Part shown: in pieces, positions 1 through 13,640 of the stretch | Numbering within the stretch: the stretch's first letter is position 1 | How the letters are laid out: each line of letters opens with the position of its first letter | Source: Panulirus ornatus | Taxonomy: Eukaryota > Arthropoda > Malacostraca > Decapoda > Palinuridae | Assembly (NCBI RefSeq): GCF_036320965.1 | Contig: NC_092276.1 | Coordinates: 12,115,683 to 12,179,682 of the forward strand | Direction: 5' to 3' | Length of the DNA stretch: 64,000 nt | The notes under the pieces: generated by a model | Databases searched by the model: none | What the model was told of the DNA's origin: nothing | The model's input: the letters and a program-made list of their open reading frames with translations, nothing else | Made by a program: the position numbers and the translations under genes

Positions 1-35
<35 letters not shown>
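1..35. repeat. (AT)n microsatellite
   Basis: Pure AT dinucleotide tract that runs off the left edge of the window and abuts the head of the short LINE-derived element at 44. Its true length cannot be seen. Confidence 0.97.
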
Positions 36-36
<1 letters not shown>

Positions 37-43
37 GTTGAGT

Positions 44-275
44 ATCCCTGGGGATAGGGGAGAAAGAATACTTCCCACGTATTCCCTGCGTGTCGTAGAA
101 GGCGACTAAAAGGGAAGGGAGCGGGAGGCTGGAAATCCTCCCCTCATTTTTTTTTTTTTTCCAAAAGAAGAAACAGAGAAAGGGGCCAGGTGAGGATATT
201 CCCTCAAAGGCCCAGTCCTCATCCTCTATTCTTAACGCTACCTCGCTATGCGGGAAATGGCGATTAGTATAAAAA

Positions 276-283
<8 letters not shown>
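44..283 (+). mobile_element. Short LINE-derived element, copy S1
   Basis: A non-coding element of about 240 bp. Its first ~190 bp (TATCCCTGGGGATAGGGG, then ACTTCCCACGTATTCC and GTCGTAGAAGGCGACT) match the 5' UTR and start region of the RTE-like LINEs at 55097-54900 (minus) and 58513-58700. Its last ~50 bp (CTTAACGCTACCTCGCT, then GCGGGAAATGGCGA) match a LINE 3' terminus. It ends in an A run and then (TA)n. It carries no ORF of its own and would need LINE proteins supplied in trans. A tRNA- or 7SL-derived SINE is less likely, because no A/B box pair was seen. Confidence 0.8.

Positions 284-359
<76 letters not shown>
284..359. repeat. (TA)n microsatellite
   Basis: About 38 TA units directly after the A-rich tail of S1. 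The far edge is a sharp junction with the interior of a minus-strand LINE. Confidence 0.97.
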
Positions 360-2333
<1,974 letters not shown>

Positions 2334-3035
2334 CATACTTGGTGCCTTCATTCATACTAGTGGTTACCCCCGCACGCGCGCTGGGTATCGCTAGGAAAAG
2401 ACAACAAAGGCCACTTTCGTTCACTCTCAGTCTCTAGCTGTCATGTACAATGCAGCGAAACTGTAGCCGCTTTTCCATCTCTAGGCCCAATAAAACTCTC
2501 CATGGTTTACTTATCCCAGACGCTTCACATGCCCTAGTTTAATCCATTGAAATACGTCGACCCCGGTATGCCACATTGTTCAAATTTACTTTATTCCTGG
2601 CACGCATTTCACCCTCCTGCATGTTCATCACCGATCGCTCAAAATCTTTTTAACTCCATCCTTCCTCCTCAAGTTTCGTGTCTCACTTCTCCTCGGCCCT
2701 TCCACGCTTGACACATTTACTCTTTTTATCAATCTTTCCTCACTCATTCTCTCCATGTGACCAAACAATTTCAATACATCCTGCTCTGCACTCTCAACCA
2801 CACTCTTTTTATTACCACACATCTCTCTTACCCTTTCATTACTTACTCGATCAAACCATCTCACACAACATATTGTCCTTAGATATCTTATTTCCATCAC
2901 ATCCATCATCTTCCGCACAACCCTATCTATAGCCCACGCCTCGCAAACATATAACATTGTTGGAACCACTATTCCTTCAAACATACCGTTTTTTGCTCTT
3001 AGAGATAATGTCCTCGCCTTCCACACATTCTTCAA
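2334..3035 (-). mobile_element. RTE-like LINE 3' fragment, older subfamily (L2)
   Basis: Minus-strand LINE end with the C-terminal coding region (MLYVCEAWAIDRVVRK, then LFGHMERMSEERLIKRV near 2628-3035) and a 3' UTR. This UTR ends after the upstream hairpin and a GGCACCAAGTATGA terminus, then (TA)n. It lacks the GGGAGACAGCGAC terminus of the young copies. The 5' edge at about 3035 meets AAT/ATG microsatellite. Confidence 0.85.
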
Positions 3036-3084
3036 TACTAATACTAATGATGATAATAATGATAAAAAGAATTATGATGCCTGC
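3036..3084. repeat. AAT/ATG-rich short tract
   Basis: Imperfect ACTAAT and GATAAT units between L2 and the next short element. Same repeat class as the long array at 3294-3718. Confidence 0.7.
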
Positions 3085-3293
3085 GAATGGGGGAGAAAGA
3101 AAACTTCCCACGAATTCCCTGCCTGTCGGAGAAGAGGGGAGGGACAGGGGACCGGAAATCCTCCCATCCCTTTTTAATTTTTCCAAAAGAAGGAACAAAG
3201 AAGGATGCCAAGTGAGGATTTTTCTCTAAGGCTCAGTCCTTTGTTCTTAACGCTACCTTGCTAACGCGGGAAATGGCGAATACGTATGAAAAA
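3085..3293 (+). mobile_element. Short LINE-derived element, copy S2 (diverged)
   Basis: Older relative of S1: GGGGGAGAAAGAAAACTTC, a shortened central part, CCAAAAGAAGGAAC, and the same 3' end (TTAACGCTACCTTGCT, GCGGGAAATGGCGAA). The tail runs into AAT/ATG repeat rather than (TA)n, so the microsatellite beside the element is not a fixed part of it. Confidence 0.75.
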
Positions 3294-3483
3294 AATAATA
3301 ATGATAATGATGATAATGATATCAATACTAATGATGATGATAGGAGTACAAAAAATGAAATAATGATAATAGTAATGATGATGATAATAACAATAATAAT
3401 TGATGACGATAATGATGATAATAATAATAATGATAATGATGATAATGTTAACAATACTAATAATGATAATAATGATAATGATG

Positions 3484-3562
<79 letters not shown>

Positions 3563-3573
3563 TAATAATAATG

Positions 3574-3630
<57 letters not shown>

Positions 3631-3718
3631 GTAATAATAAAGATAATGATAATAGTGATAATAATGATAATGATAACAATGACGATAATGATAATATGAT
3701 AATGATAATGATAATAAA
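3294..3718. repeat. (AAT)n/(ATG)n compound microsatellite
   Basis: About 425 bp of AAT with interspersed ATG and GATAAT units on the + strand. It runs without a break into the 5'-truncated edge of L3. Long Asn/Ile/Leu-only open frames through it are artefacts of the repeat. Confidence 0.97.
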
Positions 3719-6700
3719 ACTTGAAAGATGGGTAGCTTGTTCGAGGAAAGGAACCTGGATGTTTTAGCTCTGAGGGTAAAGGGGAAAAGTGGTTTAGCAA
3801 TGTCTTGGGAGCAAAGACAGAGGTTGGTGAGAGGACAAGAGCAAAGGAAGGAGTATCCCTAATCCTGAAACAGTTGTGGAAGTATGTGGTAGAGTGTAAG
3901 AAAGTAAACTCTAGATTGATATGGGTAAAACTGAAAGTAGATGGAGAGAGATGGGTGATTATTGGTGCCTATGCACCTGGGCATGAGAAGAAAGATCATG
4001 AAAGGAAAGTGTTTTAGGAGCAGCTGAGTGAGTGTGTTAGCAGCTTTGATGCACGAGACCGGATTATAGTGATGGGGGATTTGTATTCAAAGGTGAGTAA
4101 TGTGGCAATTGAGGGTATAGTTGGTGCACATGGGGTGTTCAGCGTTGCAAATGGAAATGGTGAAGAGCTTTTAGATTTGTGTGCTGAAAAGGGACTTGTG
4201 ATTGGGAACACCTGGTTTAAAAAGAGAGAAATGCATAAGTATATGTCTGTAAGTAGGAGAGATGGCCAGATAGTATTATTGGATTGCGTATTAACTGTTA
4301 GGCGCGTGTAAGAGAGACTTTTGGATATTAATGTGCTGAGAGGTGCAACTGGAGGGATGTCCGATCATTATCTCGTGCAGGCTAAACTGAAAATTTGTAG
4401 AGGTTTTCAGAAAAGAGGAAAGAATGTTGGGGTGAAGAGAGTGGTGAAAGTATGTGAGCTTGGAAAGGAGACTTGTGTGAGGAAGTACCAGGAGAGATTG
4501 AGTACAGAATGGCAAAAGGTTAGAGCAAATGAGTGAGGGTGGAATGGGATGTATTTAGGGAAGCAAAAGATGCTTAAGGCATGAGAAACGTGGGAAGTGG
4601 GCAAATTAGAACGAGTAGTGAGTGATTGGATGAAAAAGTAATATTGTTAGTGAAAGAAGAGAGAAGCGTTTGGACTGATTTTTCAGGGAAGTAGTGCAAG
4701 TGACTTGGAGATGTATAAAAGAAAGAGGCAGGAGGTCAAGAGAAAAGTACAAGAAATGAAAAAGAGGTCAAATAAGAGTTGGGGTGAGAGATTATCGTTA
4801 CATTTTAGTGAGGACAAAAAGATTTTCTGGAGGGAGATCAATAAAGTGTGTGAGAACATCGGTAAAGAGGGCTAATGGGGAGGTAATAGTAAATAGTGTT
4901 GAAGTGAGAAGGAGATGGAGTGAATATTTTGAAGGTTTGTTGAATGTGTTTGATGATAGAGTGGCAGATATAGGGTGTTTTGGTCGAAGTGGTGTGCGAA
5001 GTGAGAGGGTCATGGAGAATGGTTTGGTAAATAGAGAAGAGGTTGTAAAAGCTTTGCAGAAGATGAAAGCCGGCAAGGCGGTGGGTTTGGATGGTATAGC
5101 ATTGGAATTTATCAAAGAAGAGAGTGATTGTGTGTTGACTGGTTGGTAAGGATATTCACCCTATGTATGGTTCATGCATAGTGCTATTGTACAAGGGCAA
5201 TGGGGATAAAGGTGAGTGTTCAGATTACAAAGGCATAAGTTTGTTGAGTATTCCTGGGAAATTACATCGGAGGGTAATGATTCACAGGGTGAAGGCATGT
5301 ACAAAGCATCAGATTGGGGAAGAGAAGTATGGTTTCAGAAGTGATAGAGGATGTGTGGAACAGGTGTTTGCTTTGAAGAATGTATGTGAGAAATACTTAG
5401 AAAAACAGATGGATTTTTATGTAGCACTTATTGATCTGAAGAAGGCATATGATAGGGTTGATAGAGATGCTTTGTGAAAGGTATTGAGAATATATTATGT
5501 GGGGGGTAAGCTGCTAGAAGCAGTGAAAGTTTCCATCGAGGTTGTAAGGCATATGTACGAGGAGGAAGAAAGGAAAGTGGCTGGTTCCCAGTAAATGTCG
5601 GTTTGCAGCAGGGGTGCGTGATGTCTCCATGGTTCTTTGATTTGTTTATGGATGGGATGGTTATGGAGGTGAATGCAAGAGTTTTGGAGAGAGGGGCAAG
5701 TATGTAGCCTGCTCTGGATGAGAGGGCTAGGAAAGTGAGTCAGTTGTTGTTCGCCGATAATACAGCGCTGTTGGCTGATTCTGATGAAAAACTACAGATG
5801 TTGATGACTGATTTTGGTAAATTGTGTGAAAGAAGAAAGCTGAAAGTAATTGTGAGTAAGAGCAATGGTATTAGGTTCAGTAGGGTTGAGGGACAAGTTA
5901 AGTGAGAGGTAAGTTTGAATGGAGGAAAACTGCAGGAAGTGAAGTGCTTTAGATATATGGGAGTGGATTTAGCAGCGGATGGAACCATGGAAGCGTAAGT
6001 GAGCCACAGAGTAGGGGAGGGGGCGAAGGTTCTGGGAGCGTTGAAGAATCTGTGTAAGGCGAGAACGTTATCTTGGAGAGCAATAATGGGTATGCTCGAA
6101 GGAATAGTCGTTCAAACGTTTGGAAATGAAATGTTTGAGGATATTATGTGGTGTGAGTTGGTTTGATCTAGTGTGTAATGAAAGGGTAGGAGAGAAGTGT
6201 AGTGACAAAAAGAGTGTGGTTGAGAGAGCGGAAGAGGGCGTATTGAAATGGTTTTGTCACATGGAGAGAATAGGTGAGGAAAGATTGACAAAGAGGATGT
6301 ATGTGTCAAAGATAGAGGGAACAAGAAGAAGGGGAAACCAAATTGGAGGTAGAAGGATAGAGTGAAAAAGATTTTGAGTGATCGGGGCCTGAACATACAA
6401 GTGGGTGAAAAGCGTGCAAGGAATAGAATGAATTGGAAGTATGTGGTATACCGAGGTCGACGTTCTGTCAATGGATTGAACTAGGGCATGTGAAGCGTCT
6501 GGCGTATACCATGGAAGTTTTGTGTGGCCTAGATGTGGAAAGGTAGCTGTGGTGTCGGTGCATTACACATTACAGCTACAGACTGGATGTGAGCGAATGT
6601 TGTCTTTGTTGTCTTTTCCTAGCGATACCCCGCGCTCGCGCACACGGGGAGGGTGGTGCCATTTCATGTGTCAGGGTGGCGACAAGAATGGATAAAGGCA

Positions 6701-6893
6701 GCAAGCATGAACGTGTATATATGTATATATCTCTGTATGTTTATGCATTCATACATTGAAATGTATAGGTATGTATATGTGCGTGTGTGGGCGTTTATGT
6801 ATATACATGTGTATGTGGGTGGGTTGGGCCATTGTTTCGTCTGTTTCCTTGCGCTACCTTGCTAAAGCGGGAGACAGCGGCTAAGTATGAAAA
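3719..6893 (+). mobile_element. RTE-like LINE, old and 5'-truncated (L3)
   Basis: Plus-strand copy starting inside the endonuclease and running to the 3' terminus. Recognisable blocks: endonuclease YAPGHEKKDHER near 3970 and GDLYSKV near 4075; an SDHYLVQ block near 4360; linker near 4680-4850; RT NYRGISLLSIPG-like block near 5225, MDLKKAYDR-like block near 5430, GVDLAADGT-like block near 5960; C-terminal FCHMERIGEERLTKRM near 6250. Many stops and frameshifts make it a dead, old copy. The 3' UTR (6480-6893) is the long type with two hairpins (near 6615 and 6850). Both ends lie in AAT repeat. Confidence 0.92.
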
Positions 6894-6966
6894 GAATAAT
6901 GATAAAGTAATAATGTTAATAATAATAATAGTAATGATGATAATAATAATATGATAATGATTATAA

Positions 6967-7013
<47 letters not shown>

Positions 7014-7096
7014 TAATAATGATAATAATAATGATAATAATAATAATAATAATAATGATAATAATAATAATAATAACGATAATAATGATAATAATG

Positions 7097-7136
<40 letters not shown>

Positions 7137-7182
7137 TAATAATAATAGCAATGATGACATTAATAATAATAATAGTTATAAT

Positions 7183-7256
<74 letters not shown>

Positions 7257-7276
7257 TAATAATAGTAATAATAATG

Positions 7277-7340
<64 letters not shown>
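6894..7340. repeat. (AAT)n microsatellite between L3 and L4
   Basis: About 445 bp of AAT with AATG interruptions, reading AAT on the + strand throughout. It touches the 3' end of plus-strand L3 on one side and the 3' end of minus-strand L4 on the other. Confidence 0.97.
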
Positions 7341-7341
<1 letters not shown>

Positions 7342-9640
7342 TTTTTTTTTTTTTTTATACTTTGTCGCTGTCTCCCTCGTTTGCGAGGTAGCGCAAGGAA
7401 ACAGACGAAAGAAATGGCCCAACCCCCCCCATACACATGTACATACACACGTCCACACACGCAAATATACATACCTACACAGCTTTCCATGGTTTACCCC
7501 AGACGCTTCACATGCCCTGCTTCAATCCACTGACAGCACGTCAACCCCGGTATACCACATCGCTCTAATTCACTCTATTCCTTGCCCTCCTTTCACCCTC
7601 CTGCATGTTCAGGCCCCGATCACACAAAATCTTTTTCACTCCATCTTTCCACCTCCAATTTGGTCTCCCTCTTCTCCTTGTTCCCTCCACCTCCGACACA
7701 TATATCCTCTTGGTCAATCTTTCCTCATCCTCTCCATGTGCCCAAACCACTTCAAAACACCCTCTTCTGCTCTCTCAACCACGCTCTTTTTATTTCCACA
7801 CATCTCTCTTACCCTTACGTTACTCACTCGATCAAACCACCTCACACCACACATTGTCCTCAAACATCTCATTTCCAGCACATCCATCCTCCTGCGCACA
7901 ACTCAATCCATAGCCCACGCCTCGCAACCATACAACATTGTTGGAACCACTATTCCTTCAAACATACCCATTTTTGCTTTCCGAGATAATGTTCTCGACT
8001 TCCACACATTCTTCAAGGCCCCCAAAATTTTCGCCCCCTCCCCCACCCTATGATCCACCTCCGCTTCCATGGTTCCATCCGCTGCCAGATCCACTCCCAG
8101 ATATCTAAAACACTTCACTTCCTCCAGTTTTTCTCCATTCAAACTCACCTCCCAATTGACTTGACCCTCAACCCTACTGTACCTAATAACCTTGCTCTTA
8201 TTCACATTTACTCTTAACTTTCTTCTTCCACACACTTTACCAAACTCAGTCACCAGCTTCTGCAGTTTCTCACATGAATCAGCCACCAGCGCTGTATCAT
8301 CAGCGAACAACAACTGACTAACTTCCCAGGCTCTCTCATCCCCAACAGACTTCATACTTGCCCCTCTTTCCAAAACTCCTGCATTTACCTCCCTAACAAC
8401 CCCATCCATAAACAAATTAAACAACCATGGAGACATCACACACCCCTGCCGCAAACCTACATTCACTGAGAACCAATCACTTTCCTCTCTTCCTACACGT
8501 ACACATGCCTTACATCCTCGATAAAAACTTTTCACTGCTTCTAACAACTTGCCTCCCACACCATATATTCTTAATACCTTCCACAGAGCATCTCTATCAA
8601 CTCTATCATATGCCTTCTCCAGATCCATAAATGCTACATACAAATCCATTTGCTTTTCTAAGTATTTCTCACATACATTCTTCAAAGCAAACACCTGATC
8701 CACACATCCTCTACCACTTCTGAAACCACACTGCTCTTCCCCAATCTGATGCTCTGTACATGCCTTCACCCTCTCAATCAATACCCTCCCATATAATTTA
8801 CCAGGAATACTCAACAAACTTATACCTCTGTAATTTGAGCACTCACTCTTATCCCCTTTGCCTTTGTACAATGGCACTATGCACGCATTCCGCCAATCCT
8901 CAGGCACCTCACCATGAGTCATACATACATTAAATAACCTTACCAACCAGTCAACAATACTGTCACCCCCTTTTTTAATAAATTCCACTGCAATACCATC
9001 CAAACCTGCTGCCTTGCCGGCTTTCATCTTCCGCAAAGCTTTTACTACCTCTTCTCTGTTTACCAAATAATTTTCCCTAACCCTCTCACTTTGCACACCA
9101 CCTCGACCAAAACACCCTATATCTGCCACTCTATCATCAAACACATTCAACAAACCTTCAAAATACTCACTCCATCTCCTTCTCACATCACCACTACTTG
9201 TTATCAACTCCCCATTTGCGCCCTTCACTGAAGTTCCCATTTGCTCCCTTGTCTTACGCACTTTATTTACCTCCTTCCAGAACATCTTTTTATTCTCCCT
9301 AAAATTTAATGATACTCTCTCACCCCAACTCTCATTTGCCCTTTTTTTCACCTCTTGCACCTTTCTCTTGACCTCCTGTCTCTTTCTTTTATACATCTCC
9401 CACTCAATTGCATTTTTTCCCTGCAAAAATCGTCCAAATGCCTCTCTCTTCTCTTTCACTAATACTCTTACTTCTTAATCCCACCACTCACTACCCTTTC
9501 TAATCAACCCACCTCCCACTCTTCTCATGCCACAAGCATCTTTTGCGCAATCCATCACTGATTCCCTAAATACATCCCATTCCTCCCCCACTCCCCTTAC
9601 TTCCATTGTTCTCACCTTTTTCCATTCTGTACACAGAATT
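7341..9640 (-). mobile_element. RTE-like LINE, young, 5'-truncated (L4)
   Basis: Minus-strand copy from the poly-A end and short 3' UTR (7341-7560; GGGAGACAGCGACAAAG type, hairpin 7368-7398 on the complement) up through the C-terminus, RT and linker. It stops in the linker at about 9640, where AAT repeat resumes on the same strand as at 7340. Sequence is very close to L1, L8, L14, L19 and L22, so this is a recently active lineage. Confidence 0.93.
7903..9459 (-). pseudogene. LINE ORF fragment, linker plus reverse transcriptase (518 aa)
   Basis: Longest RT-bearing open frame of L4. Lysine/glutamate-rich linker (about 1-120), then RT: AGKAAGLDGIAVEF near 148-160, VPLYKGKGD near 196-203, NYRGISLLSIPGKL near 209-222, FMDLEKAYD (catalytic Asp 279), GLRQGCVMSPWLFN near 337-350, FADD (Asp 387 and 388). 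It ends at a TGA in place of the Arg codon in AMDRVV. The C-terminal region continues beyond that stop and can be read to about 7565. Lacking the endonuclease, it cannot mobilise itself. Confidence 0.88.
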
Positions 9641-9660
9641 ATAATCATAATAATAATATT

Positions 9661-9692
<32 letters not shown>

Positions 9693-9732
9693 AATAATAA
9701 TGATAATAATAATAATTATAATCATAATATTT
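9641..9732. repeat. AAT-type microsatellite
   Basis: ATAATCATAATAATAATATT followed by AAT/GATAAT units, on the same strand as the array at 6894-7340. The LINE L4 lies between the two. Confidence 0.9.
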
Positions 9733-10319
9733 AACTTATTATGTTCGTTGTGTGTTAACATCAATGGAAAAAGTTCCAGGTTGGCCTACAGCTTGAATTC
9801 AACGAAAGGTAGTGAACATAAGGACGTTTGAAGCTTCAGTTAGAGTGATGTGCAGGAGAGCTTAGTGAACGTAGGCTAGTGAGATAAACGTATTGTGGAG
9901 ACATGGGTGTCGTGAAGAGAACAGTAAGCCCAAAATGATCTGTGGTATGTTGAAGATAAGGAGAGAATAACTATGGCTTGTATGGGAAAGATCAGGGTAT
10001 CGAGAAGACTATAAGGCTAGAAAATTACTAAAACGAGATGACTAAAGGAAATGTTAATGTGAGGATGATACTATAGAGAACGGGAATAAAGCGAACACAA
10101 AATGACCCGAGCTATGTTCATAATGAAAGATGGAAAAAAATATGTTGGTTACCATTCAGTGCTTGATCCTGTAGGGAAGGATATAGGTATTAATCATGCT
10201 CTCTGGTCACTGCCTGAAACATTACATCCCTGCCACCTACTTTTATTTCCATATTCTCTCTATCAGCAAAGAGTACAGATTAAAAACATTCTTCAAAATT
10301 ATTTAGAATACATTTACAC
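9733..10319. other. Unassigned DNA
   Basis: About 590 bp without recognised gene or repeat. A short open frame from 10102 runs into the LINE at 10331 and its encoded sequence resembles nothing I know. Confidence 0.5.
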
Positions 10320-10328
10320 ATTAAGCTC
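10320..10328 (+). repeat. Target site duplication, left (ATTAAGCTC)
   Basis: The 9-mer ATTAAGCTC occurs here and again at 11706-11714, exactly bracketing LINE L5 and its A-rich tail. This is the usual footprint of target-primed reverse transcription. Confidence 0.85.
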
Positions 10329-11705
10329 AGGTGGATCAGGTATTTGCTTTGAAGAATGTATGTGAGAAATACTTAGAAAAGCAAATGGATTTGTATGTAG
10401 CATTTATGGATCTGGAGAAGGCATATGATAGAGTTGATAGAGATGCTCTGTGGAAGGTATTAAGAATATATGGTGTAGGAGGCAAGTTGTTAGAAGCAGT
10501 GAAAAGTATTCATCGAGGATGTAAGGCATGTGTACGTGTAGGAAGAGAGGAAAGTGATTGGTTCTCAGTGAATGTAGGTTTGCGGCAGGGGTGTGTGATG
10601 TCTCCATGGTTGTTTAATTTGTTTATGGATGGGGTAGTTAGGGAGGTGAATGCAAGAGTTTTGGAAAGAGGGGCAAGTATGAAGTCTGTTGGGGATGAGA
10701 GAGCTTGGGAAGTGAGTCAGTTGTTGTTCGCTGATGATACAGCGCTGGTGGCTGATTCATGTGAGAAACTGCAGAAGCTGGTGACTGAGTTTGGTAAAGT
10801 GTGTGAAAGAAGAAAGTTAAGAGTAAATATGAATAAGAGCAAGGTTATTAGGTACAGTAGGGTTGAGGGTCAAGTCAATTGGGAGGTGAGTTTGAATGGA
10901 GAAAAACTGGAGGAAGTGAAGTGTTTTAGATATCTGGGAGTGGATCTGGCAGCGGATGGAACCATGGAAGCGGAAGTGGATCATAGGGTGGGGAAGGGGG
11001 CGAAAATTCTGGGAGCCTTGAAGAATGTGTGGAAGTCGAGAACATTATCTCGGAAAGCAAAAATGGGTATGTTTGAAGGAATAGTGGTTCCAACAATGTT
11101 GTATGGTTGCGAGGCGTGGGCTATGGATAGAGTTGTGCGCAGGAGGATGGATGTGCTGGAAATGAGATGTTTGAGGACATTGTGTGGTGTGAGGTGGTTT
11201 GATCGAGTGAGTAACGTAAGGGTAAGAGAGATGTGTGGAAATAAAAAGAGCGTGGTTGAGAGAGCAGAAGAGGGTGTTTTGAAATGGTTTGGGCACATGG
11301 AGAGAATGAGTGAGGAAAGATTGACCAAGAGGATATATGTGTCGGAGGTGGAGGGAACGAGGAGAAGAGGGAGACCAAATTGGAGGTGGAAAGATGGAGT
11401 GAAAAAGATTTTGTGTGATCGGGGCCTGAACATACAGGAGGGTGAAAGGAGGGCAAGGAATAGAGTGAATTGGAGCGATGTGGTATACCGGGGTTGATGT
11501 GCTGTCAGTGGATTGAATCAGGGCATGTGAAGCGTCTGGGGTAAACCATGGAAAGCTGTGTAGGTATGTATATTTGCGTGTGTGGACGTATGTATATACA
11601 TGTATATGGGGGGGGGGGGTTGGGCCATTTCTTTCGTCTGTTTCCTTGCGCTACCTCGCAAACGCGGGAGACAGCGACAAAGCAAAAAAAAAAAAAAAGG
11701 AAAAA
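10329..11705 (+). mobile_element. RTE-like LINE, young, 5'-truncated, with TSD (L5)
   Basis: Plus-strand copy that starts inside the RT (VDQVFALKN) and runs through the C-terminus and short 3' UTR to GACAGCGACAAAGC, an A run broken by GG, and then the right target duplication. It is the one copy here whose insertion boundaries are unambiguous, because it landed in non-microsatellite DNA. It therefore fixes the real 3' end of the family: the (TA)n and (AAT)n beside other copies are not encoded by the element. Confidence 0.95.
10331..11497 (+). pseudogene. LINE ORF fragment, RT core plus C-terminus (388 aa)
   Basis: Open from the second RT block to the natural stop. FMDLEKAYD (Asp 27), RQGCVMSPWLFNLFMDG near 86-101, FADD (Asp 135 and 136), FRYLGVDLAADGT, then the C-terminal part MLYGCEAWAMDRVV, KWFGHMERMSEERLTKRIY, GRPNWRWKDGVKKIL and the end VNWSDVVYRG. 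The start is the truncation point, not a true initiator. Because reading continues to the family's own stop, this copy defines the protein C-terminus. Confidence 0.88.
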
Positions 11706-11714
11706 ATTAAGCTC
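11706..11714 (+). repeat. Target site duplication, right (ATTAAGCTC)
   Basis: Second copy of the 9-mer at 10320-10328, directly after the A-rich tail of L5. Confidence 0.85.

Positions 11715-13640
<1,926 letters not shown>

Noticed and set aside
3400..3699. Long poly-Ile, poly-Asn and poly-Leu open frames in AAT arrays, and Ile-Tyr frames in TA arrays
   Set aside because: A simple repeat without stop codons is open by composition in several frames at once; no gene signal.
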